Below, piece by piece: positions 17,736 to 26,662 of a stretch of DNA of 64,000 nt. This DNA is from DAOUJI01 sp965224415 (GTDB lineage Bacteria; Chloroflexota; Dehalococcoidia; Lucifugimonadales; JAGWBF01). The notes under the pieces were generated by a model. It saw only the letters and a program-made list of their open reading frames with translations, was not told where the DNA came from and did not search any database. Position numbers and translations under genes: made by a program. Numbering within the stretch: position 1 is the stretch's first letter; each line of letters begins with the position of its first letter. The stretch is from the NCBI GenBank assembly GCA_965224415.1, contig CBDCZB010000004.1, positions 558,001 to 622,000 of the forward strand, in the 5' to 3' direction.

Positions 17736-19391
17736 TCATTGCGGCGGCATGGCCTGGGGCGACTGCCAGTCGTCCGGGGCGCGCCATGCGCGTCCCAGCG
17801 GCCCCATCTGCTCGATGGCGGCCCTGTGGGACACCCACAGGGGCACCGTCACGCCCTTCGCCTGCATCTCTTCCCGCGCCAGGCGCAGGAAGTGGGTCTG
17901 GACGATCTCGTCGTCGAAGACGATGAGGACGGAGGGCCGGGCGCCGTGGTCGTCGGTGGGCCGGTGAGAGGAGAAATAGCGCAGATAGGGGGCGAGGCGC
18001 TCCGACATGGTCGACGGCCGCACGGCCCTCCGCTCCCACTCCAGCAGGAAGGGCCATGTGGTCTCGCCCTTTGTGAGGACGCCGAAGGCGTCGGGGTTGA
18101 CCGAGCGCATCCCGTCGCCGTGCTTGAAGTGCCGGGATGCCCTGCGGGGCGGGTCGACCTGGGCGACCCCCCATTCCAGGAGGCCCGCCTGCACGGTCAT
18201 GGCCGCAAGGAAGGCGTGGACGGCTGCGGTGTGCTCGACGTTCCTGAGCAGCTGGCGGCTCCTCGCGCCCGTCACGTTGTCCCAGACGAACGGGGTGCCG
18301 GGGAACAGTGGAGCGGCGCTCCACCGCTTCTTCGCGACGGCCACGGACGTCCGGTCCCTGCGGGCCAGGAGGGTCAGGGCCCGGTCGGTGAGGGCCATGC
18401 GCCCGCTCCCGGCGATGGGCCGGGTGACGAGGCGGAACCCTTCGAGGGGGGTGACGATCTGGGAGGCCCTGGGGACCGAGACGGCCATCATTCCGGCCAG
18501 GTCCGTCAGGGCGATCCAGGGCCAGTCGGAGATGAGGTCGAGGGCGCGCTTCTCGGCGGGCTTGAGGGTGGCGGGCAGCAGATAGTCGGAGACCTTCCAC
18601 CCCGGACCCTCGACGGAGAGGTCGGCTGGGACCGAGACCATCTGGGGCTCGTCCTCCTCGGGAAGGAGGCTTCCCCTCCCTATCCGGTCGAGGACAGAGC
18701 GCAGCTCGACTGAGGCGCTGACCGCGGGCGGGCTCCACACCGGGTCGTCCGGCGACGCCGCGACCGCCTCGCGCTCGAGGGCGAGATAGAAGGGAACGGG
18801 GGCGCCGGCCAGCGTCCTGCGGACGTGCCTGAGCCGCACGTCGTCGGCCATCAGCACGATCACGGCTCCGGGGAGCGGCCCCTGGCGCAGCCTCCACATC
18901 CGGTTGGAGAAGGCGGACCTGTCGGCGGTGAGCCCCTGCCTGACGATGCCGACGGTGCGGCCGCCGGGCAGCTCGATGGCGGCGTCGAGGGTCGAGGCCC
19001 TGTACCACCGGAAGCTGATGGGGTATGCGACGCCGGAGACGGCGGCCGCCAGCCGGTAGATCGCGGCGAGGGAGTCGAGCCGCCCCATCAGGTTGCGCCG
19101 CCACTGGGCGGATACGGGGCGGTCGCGGACGAGCTCGTCCAGGGACGTCTCCTCCTCCTCGGCGAGCCGCCCCAGCCCGGCGGCGGTGAGGTGGAACCTC
19201 TGGGTCGATGAGGGAAAGAGGGCGGTGGCGTGGGGTACGGCGGCGCAGAAGCCGCCGGAGTCCAGCTTGTCGACGGCCTCGTGGACCGCGGCCTTCGACC
19301 AGCCGGTGACGGCAACCATCTCCGTCCGGTCGAGGAGGGGCATCGACGCCAGGGCTCGGAGGGTCTGGGCTTCACATCCCTCGGGTCTCAT
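17736..19391 (-). CDS. Replication-relaxation-like winged-helix protein
   Basis: A 551-residue protein with repeated winged-helix signatures: TEMVAVTGWSKAAVHEAVDKL near the N-terminus with PHATALFPSSTQRFHLTAAG, and a second at ALTDLAGMMAVSVPRASQIV. The C-terminal third (WPFLLEWERRAVRPSTM...HGARPSVLIVFDDE) resembles the end of replication-relaxation (PF13814) family proteins, which accompany coupling ATPases on mobile elements. Function is inferred to be DNA binding in replication or transfer. The ATG overlaps the coupling ATPase stop (ATGA). A broken relative lies at 8245-8713. Confidence 0.65.
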   Translation of the reverse strand: MRPEGCEAQTLRALASMPLLDRTEMVAVTGWSKAAVHEAVDKLDSGGFCAAVPHATALFPSSTQRFHLTAAGLGRLAEEEETSLDELVRDRPVSAQWRRNLMGRLDSLAAIYRLAAAVSGVAYPISFRWYRASTLDAAIELPGGRTVGIVRQGLTADRSAFSNRMWRLRQGPLPGAVIVLMADDVRLRHVRRTLAGAPVPFYLALEREAVAASPDDPVWSPPAVSASVELRSVLDRIGRGSLLPEEDEPQMVSVPADLSVEGPGWKVSDYLLPATLKPAEKRALDLISDWPWIALTDLAGMMAVSVPRASQIVTPLEGFRLVTRPIAGSGRMALTDRALTLLARRDRTSVAVAKKRWSAAPLFPGTPFVWDNVTGARSRQLLRNVEHTAAVHAFLAAMTVQAGLLEWGVAQVDPPRRASRHFKHGDGMRSVNPDAFGVLTKGETTWPFLLEWERRAVRPSTMSERLAPYLRYFSSHRPTDDHGARPSVLIVFDDEIVQTHFLRLAREEMQAKGVTVPLWVSHRAAIEQMGPLGRAWRAPDDWQSPQAMPPQ

Positions 19392-21919
19392 TGCTCGGCC
19401 TCCCCTTCCGCCGCGTCCTTACTGGCGGCCTTGTCGTCCGTCTCCCCGCCGTCCGTCTCCAGGTCGGCGGCGCGGTCCTTGAAGTCCCGGACCTTCTTTT
19501 GGTTGGCGGACTCTGAGTCCTCCAGGTCCTGGGCCGTCAGGGTGTATGCAGAGGCCGCCCTGCGGATTTGCGCGGCGACGGCGGGGTCTCCCTCCTCCGG
19601 CTTTCTGACCATCATCGAGAAGGCGGGCATCCGCTCGATGCCGACGGTGGCCCTGACGTAGCAGTGGTGGACCGGCAGCGACGTGATGTCGTCCTCGGTC
19701 ACCCGCTCCTTGCCCAGCTCCCACACCAACTGCCTTGCGTCGTTCCCGGCCACCTGGAATACGGCAAGGCAGCCGACGTTGGCGAGCAGGGTGTCCCGCA
19801 TGGTCCGGGAGAGGTCGTCCAGCTTGGCGAGGCTCTGGGTTGCCAGCACGAAGCTGGCCCCGAACTTGCCCAGCTCGCTGAGCATCGACTCGTAGTCCAC
19901 GCCGGGCATCGACTGCATCTCGTCGACCACCACCAGCGCGCCGCGCCGCTGGCTGAGTGAGACGCTCTCCTGCTCGCGGATGACCGAATCGACGAGGTTG
20001 AGGAGGGACGCTCCCACCAGGGCGGACACGTCTCTTCCCACAGCGCCCTGGGCGGTGGAGACCAGCAGGATGCCGCCGCCCAGGATGGTGTCCCGCAGGT
20101 CGATGGTGGAGCGCCGCTGGCCGAGGATGGCCCGCGCCCGCTTGGAGGATGCGTAGTAGGAGAGGCGGGTCTGCACGGGGGCGAGGGCCTCGGCGCGGTA
20201 CTGCTGGTGCCAGCTTCCGAAGTCCCTGGCCCACCATTCAAGGAGGTAGGGGTCCTCGACCCTCTTCAGCACGCCGTCCCGGAACTTCCGGTCGGAGAGG
20301 AGCTTGAGGCCGTCGAGGATGGTGTGCTGGCTGCCCTCATCCGTCTCGGGGTGCTCGTTGGCCTCGTGAAGGGTCTTGACGGTCTGTTCGAGGATCGACT
20401 GCATCCTCGGCCCCCACTGCTCCCAGAGGCCCTTCGCCACGCGCACCACCGAGTCGGCGGTGCGGTCGCGGTCGGCGAAGATGCGGGTGTCGAGGAGGTT
20501 GATGCCCGGCGCCCTCCGCTGGTCGGCCAGGTCGATGAGCCGCACCCGGTCGATGAGGGACTCGGGGACGTGCTCCATGAGCCCCGCCACCAGGTCTGCG
20601 TGGGGGTCTATGACGACGATGGCGTCGCCGTCCCTGCCCTCGGCCTTCTCCCGCATCTTGTGGGCGACTATGTGGTGCATGAGGGTGGACTTGCCCATGC
20701 GGGTGCGTGCGACGTAGAGGTGGTGCCGCCGGAGCAGGTCGTCGGGGAAGCGGATGGGCCGGGGTTTGCCCGCGGTGGTGTCCCCCACCAGCGCGCCGCC
20801 CCGGACGCCCTTGGCGGAGGGCAGGAGCGCCCGTGCGCCGGACCGCTCCACCAGGGGCGTCTCGTCGCCCGCGCCGGGCGGGTGCCACAGGCAGGCGACC
20901 TCGCGGACTCCCAGGACGCTGCGCCTGCCGAACAGGCCGGGGCCTGCCGGGTGCAGCACCTCCGGGTCGGGCGCGGCGGGCCGGACCTTGCCAACCTTGA
21001 AGCGCGCCCCGGCGGGGTTGTCGAAGTGGCGGTAGGCTGCGGCCACCGGCCCCAGGAGCTCGCCGGCGCGCTGGGGCCGCGTCCCGGCGGGCAGTATGGC
21101 CGTGACCTGAAGCTCGGCGTCGAAGGCGATGCGGGAGACCTTCTCCTGTATCAGGATGGGGTCCTCGACGCGCTTGCGGGCCTTCTTCCAGCGGTGCCAT
21201 GCCCAGCCGCCGGCCGCCAGCCCCAGGGCCATGCCCGTCCCCAAGAGCGCCGCCTTCCATATCTCGCCGTCCTGCACCCACAGGTAGCCCTTGAGAGCCG
21301 CCAGCGCGCCCAGGCCGAGCACGGCCATCGTGATGCCGTCCATCTGCAGGGGCTTGGTCTGGAAGGTGTAGGCGGGCTCCCTCGGCTCCATGCCGGGCCG
21401 CTTGTGGGCCTTGTCCAGGTGTCCCTGCGACCAGTCGGGGCCGAGGGAGCGCAGCATCAGCCGCGCCACGATGCGCTCACCCTTGTTGATGTTGGAGAGA
21501 GCGCCCATCAGGGCGATGAGAGGGTCTGAGCCGGGGTCGAGCAGGTCGTCGTCCCTGAAGGTCCTCAGGGGCACGTACTCGGGGGCGTCGGCCCGCAGGG
21601 TCATGCTCCAAGCCTGCTCGCCCTCGCCCATGCGCAGGGGATCGTCGTCCGGGTCCACCCTCTGGATGCGGGCCTGGGGATAGTGGGCGGAGAGTTGGCC
21701 GCGCACCACCTCGTCGTCGAGGCAGCGGGCCATGAGGGTGACGCCGTCCATGTCCCCCGCCAGCTCCAGGAAGAAGGGCTCCGGCACCGCGATGGAGCCG
21801 AGCATGTTCTCCACGCCCAGCAGGGTGCGCTCCCCGGCCCTTGGCGGCGTCACCGTCAGCAGGACGGGCTTCTTCTCGGTGTCGTTTCCAAAGAGGATTT
21901 CCTTCGGGTTCAGCTTCAT
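19388..21919 (-). CDS. Type IV coupling protein-like ATPase (VirD4/TraG/HerA class)
   Basis: An 843-residue membrane ATPase. Two hydrophobic helices lie near residues 198-240 (ITMAVLGLGALAALKGYLWV and the following segment). The ATPase domain has Walker A in ARTRMGKSTLMHH, an IDPHADLV strand, Walker B in ALVVVDEMQSMPG and a sensor-like SFVLATQSLAKL. This fits the T4CP/VirD4 group that feeds DNA to a type IV secretion channel. A Glu/Asp-rich tail ends the protein. It sits between VirB4 (19 bp upstream) and the replication-relaxation gene (4-bp overlap), so all belong to one operon. Confidence 0.85.
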   Translation of the reverse strand: MKLNPKEILFGNDTEKKPVLLTVTPPRAGERTLLGVENMLGSIAVPEPFFLELAGDMDGVTLMARCLDDEVVRGQLSAHYPQARIQRVDPDDDPLRMGEGEQAWSMTLRADAPEYVPLRTFRDDDLLDPGSDPLIALMGALSNINKGERIVARLMLRSLGPDWSQGHLDKAHKRPGMEPREPAYTFQTKPLQMDGITMAVLGLGALAALKGYLWVQDGEIWKAALLGTGMALGLAAGGWAWHRWKKARKRVEDPILIQEKVSRIAFDAELQVTAILPAGTRPQRAGELLGPVAAAYRHFDNPAGARFKVGKVRPAAPDPEVLHPAGPGLFGRRSVLGVREVACLWHPPGAGDETPLVERSGARALLPSAKGVRGGALVGDTTAGKPRPIRFPDDLLRRHHLYVARTRMGKSTLMHHIVAHKMREKAEGRDGDAIVVIDPHADLVAGLMEHVPESLIDRVRLIDLADQRRAPGINLLDTRIFADRDRTADSVVRVAKGLWEQWGPRMQSILEQTVKTLHEANEHPETDEGSQHTILDGLKLLSDRKFRDGVLKRVEDPYLLEWWARDFGSWHQQYRAEALAPVQTRLSYYASSKRARAILGQRRSTIDLRDTILGGGILLVSTAQGAVGRDVSALVGASLLNLVDSVIREQESVSLSQRRGALVVVDEMQSMPGVDYESMLSELGKFGASFVLATQSLAKLDDLSRTMRDTLLANVGCLAVFQVAGNDARQLVWELGKERVTEDDITSLPVHHCYVRATVGIERMPAFSMMVRKPEEGDPAVAAQIRRAASAYTLTAQDLEDSESANQKKVRDFKDRAADLETDGGETDDKAASKDAAEGEAEQ

Positions 21920-21937
21920 GGGGGTCTCGTCCTTTCT

Positions 21938-24214
21938 CTAATGGAGTCCGGGCCGCCACTCAATTACCGCCGTCTCCTCCGGGGTGGCCTCGATGCGAAC
22001 GGGGAAGCGGTTGCCCTTCGACAGCAGCAACCCGTCTCCCCTGGGGCACGACAGAAGCCAGCGTTGGAGGTCCTGGGGCAGGTCGAAGGCGTCGCCCACC
22101 GCGCTGATGGCGGCGGCGTCCTGCTGGAGCAGCAGCTTGAAGGCGGCGTTCTGGAGGAGGGCGCGACCGGAGTGTCCAGTGATGGTGCGGGAGGAGTCCT
22201 CGGAGAGGAGGTCCTGCACGTCCTGGGTGATGAACTGCAACCCCAGCCGGTGCTTGCGGGCGCGCTTCGCCATGCTGACCATGAAGGCCGCGCCCTCGGG
22301 GTGCTGCATGATGCTCCACACCTCGTCGACGACCAGCAGTCGGGGTTTGGGGTCCTGGGCCGCGGCCGCCCACACCGTCTCGGTGCAGACCATCGCTGCG
22401 GCGGGCCTTAGCTCCGGCTCCAGCAGGCGCAGGTCGAAGACCGTCACCAGAGCCTCGTTGCCGAGCAGGTCGTCGCCCTCGTCGGAGAGCAGGTGTCTGA
22501 GGCTGCCGGTGGCGAAGGGCCGCAGCAGGCGTGCGAGGCCGGGGTCTCCCGCCTCGCTCTCTTGCAGATACTTGTAGAAGTCCCTGAAGCCGGTGCGCTC
22601 GCGGGGCTTTGCGTAGTAGCCAGCCAGGGCGTGGTCCAGGGATGCTCTCCGCTCCGCGCCGAGGCTCTCGCCGACCATCACCTCGATGAGGCGGCGCAGG
22701 CTGCCGATGCGCTGGAGCATCTCCTCGGAGTCGCCCTTGTCGATGACGAAGGGGTTCATGCCCTGTCCGGGGACGCCGGGGGACAGGACGCGCCCGCCCG
22801 CAGCGCGGGCCATGTCCGCGTATTCACCCTCCGGGTCGATGACGTAGGCCGTGATGCCGCGCGTGATGCCGCGCAGCACGCCCAGCTTGGTGGCGAATGA
22901 CTTGCCGCTGCCGGAGCGTGCGAGGACGGCGGTGTTGGCGTTCAGGTGCGTACCGTCCCAGGGGTCGTAGACCACCGGGGAGCAGGCCCGCATGTCGACG
23001 CCGTAGAGGGTGCCGCTGCGGGTGTCCAGGTCGGGCGGGGAGAAGGGGAAGAGCCGGGCGATGCTGGAGGTGTCCAGGCTGCGCCACTCGGCCACGGCGT
23101 TCAGGGCCAGGGGCAGCGTGGACAGAATGCCCTCGCGCTGCCGGAAGGGCAGGTCGTCGAGCTTGCCCAGGGTGGCGCCGAAGTGGGCCTTGGCCCGCTG
23201 GGTCATCTCCCTCAGCGACGCCTCGTCCTTCGCGTGAAGGGTCACAGACAGGGAGGCGTGGAAGAGCCGCTCGCGCCCGCGCTGGACCTCGTCGCGGAGA
23301 CGGGTGATGTCCTCCAGGGCGATCTCCGCCTCCGGGGACATGGTGCGGCCCCGCTTGAAGGAGAGGGACTGGGCCGACTCGAAGCGCGCCTTCTGCCACT
23401 CCAGCGTCCTCGCCGCCTGCTCCGCCGGTATTGGGCCGACGTGGACGGACAGGTCCATCGGCGCTCCGGCTGCCATCAGCCCCTGGAGGAAGCCGGGGGC
23501 CAATGACCGGGGCCACTTGCCCAGGTGAAGGGAGCGCACGAGGCTCCCGCCGACGCGGATGTCGCGTCGGCCAACCGCCACCTCGGTGGAGCTCCCCTCG
23601 TCGAACTCTGTGGGGGATCCGCCAAGGGCGGCTGCCGCCAGGAACATGCGGAGTTGCCTGCCCTTCAGCGGGTGGACGGAGAGCCCGGCCCTGGCCAGCA
23701 GGCCGCGCAGGTCGTCGATGCGCCCGAACTCGCACACGGCGTAGAAGCGCCGGTCGAGGATGCCGTCGCGGGCCTCAAGGTCGGTGAGCAGCCGCCTGAG
23801 GGACTCGGCGGCCGCTCGCGTCTGCGGGGGCAGGTCCTCCGGCTGGGCCTCCTTCAGCTTCTCCCGCATCCCTTCAAGGCGGGGCGGGTGCTGCCTTATG
23901 AGCAGCTGCGCCGGAAAGTCGAGGGCGTTGAGCGCCCCGGCGAAGGCCCCCAGCTTCGGCTCGTCAAGCTCCAGGCCCATCACCTCGCAGACGCCGAGCT
24001 TCACCCCGTCCAGACGCACCGGCCCGTCGTCGTCCAGGTGCGACAGCATGAAGAACAGGGACAGCTCGGGCGGCGGCTTCGGCACGGCCTCCGTCGTTGC
24101 GCTGGGTTCCAACTCCGTGGGAAGTCCGCCCTCCGGCATCTCTTGCGGAGCGGCGGATTCCCCCTGCGAGGTCTCCCCTCCGCGTCTCGTGATTCGTTCA
24201 AGCAACTTCTTCAA
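21938..24214 (-). CDS. VirB4-like conjugative transfer ATPase
   Basis: About 758 residues. The C-terminal half has Walker A in ARSGSGKSFATK, the VirB4 strand AYVIDPEGEYADMARAAGG and Walker B in LLVVDEVWSIMQHPEGA, then FITQDVQDLL. The N-terminal half resembles the VirB4/CagE substrate domain. VirB4 powers pilus assembly and substrate passage. The start is set at a TTG (24214) with AAGGAAG upstream; an in-frame TTG at 24256 would overlap the neighbouring pilin-like gene and adds 14 residues that look untranslated. Confidence 0.88.
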   Translation of the reverse strand: MKKLLERITRRGGETSQGESAAPQEMPEGGLPTELEPSATTEAVPKPPPELSLFFMLSHLDDDGPVRLDGVKLGVCEVMGLELDEPKLGAFAGALNALDFPAQLLIRQHPPRLEGMREKLKEAQPEDLPPQTRAAAESLRRLLTDLEARDGILDRRFYAVCEFGRIDDLRGLLARAGLSVHPLKGRQLRMFLAAAALGGSPTEFDEGSSTEVAVGRRDIRVGGSLVRSLHLGKWPRSLAPGFLQGLMAAGAPMDLSVHVGPIPAEQAARTLEWQKARFESAQSLSFKRGRTMSPEAEIALEDITRLRDEVQRGRERLFHASLSVTLHAKDEASLREMTQRAKAHFGATLGKLDDLPFRQREGILSTLPLALNAVAEWRSLDTSSIARLFPFSPPDLDTRSGTLYGVDMRACSPVVYDPWDGTHLNANTAVLARSGSGKSFATKLGVLRGITRGITAYVIDPEGEYADMARAAGGRVLSPGVPGQGMNPFVIDKGDSEEMLQRIGSLRRLIEVMVGESLGAERRASLDHALAGYYAKPRERTGFRDFYKYLQESEAGDPGLARLLRPFATGSLRHLLSDEGDDLLGNEALVTVFDLRLLEPELRPAAAMVCTETVWAAAAQDPKPRLLVVDEVWSIMQHPEGAAFMVSMAKRARKHRLGLQFITQDVQDLLSEDSSRTITGHSGRALLQNAAFKLLLQQDAAAISAVGDAFDLPQDLQRWLLSCPRGDGLLLSKGNRFPVRIEATPEETAVIEWRPGLH

Positions 24215-24233
24215 TTCGTTAGCTTCCTTTTCT

Positions 24234-24566
24234 CTAGGGGGTTGGGAAGTCCACAAGGCCGCTGCTCAGGAGGGCGGCGACGCCCTTGGCCGACAGCACC
24301 AGGACGAGGCCGACCACCGCCATGACGACGGCGGTCTTGGCGCGGCCCCCGCCGCGCTCCTCGCCTCCCTCGGCCATCAGAATGAAACCGGCCCACACAA
24401 TGGCGAAAACGCACAGGCCGGAGGCGGCGTAGGCCATCGCCGTGAGCACGCGGTCGAACTGGCGGAGCATCTCCTGCTCCTCCGCCGGGGCCGCGCCGGT
24501 TGTCGCCAGCGCAGCCCCGGCCAGCAGGGTGACCGCAATCGCGGGCCTCACCAGGGCCACTCCCAT
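24234..24566 (-). CDS. VirB2/TrbC-like pilin subunit
   Basis: A 110-residue small membrane protein: signal-like N-terminus with TTGAAPAEEQ, then two hydrophobic helices (AMAYAASGLCVFAIVWAGFI and TAVVMAVVGLVLVLSAKG) separated by a charged GGEERGGGRAK loop. This layout is that of VirB2/TrbC pilins, although sequence identity is too low to be certain. It sits directly before virB4, the usual place. Confidence 0.65.
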   Translation of the reverse strand: MGVALVRPAIAVTLLAGAALATTGAAPAEEQEMLRQFDRVLTAMAYAASGLCVFAIVWAGFILMAEGGEERGGGRAKTAVVMAVVGLVLVLSAKGVAALLSSGLVDFPTP

Positions 24567-25822
24567 CCCAGGGCCTCGAACCAGCTGCGCATGCCGTCGG
24601 CGGGCTCCTGCTCGGCGGGCGGGTCCTCAGGCTCCGGCTCCGGCAGGACCAGTACCTCGAAGGGGTCGTCGGCCCCGACGCTGGACGCCAGGGAGAGGGC
24701 ATCGTCGCGGCTTCGGCTGATGGGCGACCGCTCCACCACCTCGGCCCGCACCTGCTTCAGGTGCTGGACGTCCACCGTCACGTCCTTGGCGATGGTGACG
24801 CTGGGGACGTAGGCGTAGGCCGTGGCGGTGGCGGACGACGTGGCGCCGTCCTCGCAGGTGACCGTCACCGTCTCACTGTCGGAGTCGCTGTCCCCCGGGC
24901 GATGGAGGTGGACGGTCTTGGTGACGTGTTCGACCCGGGCCGGGTGGTGGGTGAGCTGCACCAGGGGCGGCAGCGGAATCAGAAGGGCCGCCTCAAGGTC
25001 GGCCCGGATGCTCACGTCGTGGACGGCTGCGCCCGCTCCGACGGGCAGCCGAAAGCGGGTCTCTCCGTTGGGAACGAACGGGACGCTGGCATGGGACGCG
25101 CCGGTCGCGGCGGCGACGGTCCCCGTGACTGCCGTCACCTCGGCGTTCATGAGCGCCGTCTCGGTTACGTCGGCGTGTCCGGCCACCGTCTGAAGCTCGA
25201 CGGCCTCCTCAACGACGGCGGCGCATTCGGACTCGACCACGCCGCTGACCGCTCCGGGCGTCCAGCCCAGGGAGGTCACGCGCAGGTCGCACAGCTCCCC
25301 GTCGATCTCCGGCAGGGGGTACGGGATGTGCTCGTGCTTGACCGTGAGCGCCCCGGCCTGACCGAGGGCGTCCCCCCAGGACACGGTGAAGGACGGCGCC
25401 GGACCGTGGAGGGGCAGCGAGTAGTCGATGCGCTCCCCTTCGACCAGGCTGGCCGAACCCCAGAAGCGCAGCCAGCTCCCCTCCGGTCCGCCGAAGGCCC
25501 GCACCCGGATCTCCAGGGCGGTTGCGGCCCGGAATGTGACGGCGGCCCGGTCGCCGGAGACGGTCAGTCCCTCGACGAATATCCGCCGCCCGGCGACAGG
25601 CTCCTCGATCTCGAAGGCGATCTCGTTCTGCCAGGGCTCGTGGTCGTCGGCCAGGGCCGCCTGGGGGACGGTGATCACCGCCGCGGCCAGGACGGCCAGG
25701 GCCGCGAATGAGAGGAAGCCTCGGCGGGGCTTCCGGTTCCGGCTCTGGAGCGTTTCGGGCCGGTGGTCGTGACGCTGGCGGTCGCCACCGTCCTTACCTC
25801 TGCGCTTCCCGAACCAGCGCAT
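24548..25822 (-). CDS. Exported protein of unknown function in the transfer operon
   Basis: A 424-residue protein, not recognised. A long basic N-region (MRWFGKRRGKDGGDR...) precedes a hydrophobic signal segment (FAALAVLAAAVITVPQAALA). The mature part is beta-rich, with an Ig-like stretch (ITVSWGDALGQ-type residues 130-170), few cysteines, and a Pro/Glu-rich C-terminal tail. It lies between the VirB3/PrgI-like and VirB2-like genes with short overlaps (29 and 19 bp), so it probably acts at the cell surface as part of the transfer machine or pilus. Confidence 0.65.
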   Translation of the reverse strand: MRWFGKRRGKDGGDRQRHDHRPETLQSRNRKPRRGFLSFAALAVLAAAVITVPQAALADDHEPWQNEIAFEIEEPVAGRRIFVEGLTVSGDRAAVTFRAATALEIRVRAFGGPEGSWLRFWGSASLVEGERIDYSLPLHGPAPSFTVSWGDALGQAGALTVKHEHIPYPLPEIDGELCDLRVTSLGWTPGAVSGVVESECAAVVEEAVELQTVAGHADVTETALMNAEVTAVTGTVAAATGASHASVPFVPNGETRFRLPVGAGAAVHDVSIRADLEAALLIPLPPLVQLTHHPARVEHVTKTVHLHRPGDSDSDSETVTVTCEDGATSSATATAYAYVPSVTIAKDVTVDVQHLKQVRAEVVERSPISRSRDDALSLASSVGADDPFEVLVLPEPEPEDPPAEQEPADGMRSWFEALGWEWPW

Positions 25823-26180
25823 CCGTCCGTTGCGCCGCTCCTTGCTCTTGCGGGTCTTCTTGCGCGGCTTGGGAAAGACGCGCCTTCCTGACCATCAGCC
25901 GAATGGGGTCGGAGCCGGTCTTCACCGGCTGCGCCGGCGCGGGCGGCTCGCTTCGCACCAGCTGGGTAGTCTGCCCGGCGTAGCGCCGCGCCCCCAGCCG
26001 GTACTTCAGAAGGTCGGCGGCCAGCGCCATGCGCACCTCGGACGGGCCGACGGGGGCGTAGCGGTATGCGCCGTAGGAGATGGCGCACACCGCCGTCACT
26101 GCCACCACCTGCGGGAAGGTGAAGCCCAGCAGCACCCTGTCCTCGGCCTGCACGTGAGTCGGTACTTCGTGTTCTCTCAT
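25794..26180 (-). CDS. PrgI/VirB3-like membrane protein
   Basis: A 128-residue protein. The N-terminus EVPTHVQAEDRVLLGFTF followed by a hydrophobic helix (QVVAVTAVCAISYGAYRYA) matches the PrgI/VirB3 pattern, in which a short 'P..V..ED..lg.lT..Q' segment precedes the membrane helices. A second short hydrophobic part follows, then a charged cytoplasmic tail. In type IV systems this protein sits with VirB4 at the inner membrane. Confidence 0.65.
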   Translation of the reverse strand: MREHEVPTHVQAEDRVLLGFTFPQVVAVTAVCAISYGAYRYAPVGPSEVRMALAADLLKYRLGARRYAGQTTQLVRSEPPAPAQPVKTGSDPIRLMVRKARLSQAAQEDPQEQGAAQRTDALVREAQR

Positions 26181-26206
26181 CTATCGTTCTCCTTCCTCAC
26201 GTGCGC

Positions 26207-26497
26207 CTATGAGGTGGGCGTGGGCGTTGGGGTGGCCGGGTCGGGCAGATCGACGTCCACCGCCGGGTCCACCACGGCGTTCATCACCAGCTCCACGACG
26301 CCATAGGCGACCAGGGCCAGCACGATGCCCGCTAGGGCGGTCATCATTGCGCTCTTGCCCCGCTCCATCTGGTGGGGCGCTCCCGATGCCGTCAGGTACA
26401 GGTACGCGCCGTAGATGAAGAAGCCGACGCCCACCGCTCCCACGACGCCCAGCAGGATGCCTACCAGGTTCGAAATCGTCTGTGTAAGGTCTTCCAT
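26207..26497 (-). CDS. Small two-helix membrane protein (VirB2/TrbC-like)
   Basis: A 96-residue protein with two hydrophobic helices (about residues 8-36 and 51-75) joined by a basic loop HQMERGKSAMM and ended by an Asp/Pro/Thr tail. It resembles pilin-type or TcpD-like subunits of type IV systems. The ATG at 26497 follows GAGGAGA; a longer frame reaching 26548 lacks a ribosome site. A second pilin-like gene lies at 24234-24566, so the element may encode two related subunits. Confidence 0.6.
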   Translation of the reverse strand: MEDLTQTISNLVGILLGVVGAVGVGFFIYGAYLYLTASGAPHQMERGKSAMMTALAGIVLALVAYGVVELVMNAVVDPAVDVDLPDPATPTPTPTS

Positions 26498-26662
26498 TCG
26501 TTGTCTCCTCTCTGCCGCCGGTGGCTCTATCGCGTCCCCGGCGTTCATCTCTTCGTCTTCTTGCCTCGGTGACTCCCCTCTACCTGCACATGGCTCCTCC
26601 TCCGTCGTGGTATTGGTCGGCGCAGGTCTCGTCCGCGCCTGTGGGTTGTCGTTCCTTGGTCG

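Noticed and set aside
17725..19104. 459-codon minus-strand frame rich in Arg/Pro
   Set aside because: Out-of-frame reading of the 17736-19391 gene; composition (R, P, G) is typical of a GC-rich shadow.
20207..21529. 440-codon plus-strand frame opposite the coupling ATPase
   Set aside because: Antisense shadow; no start signal and no recognisable domain.
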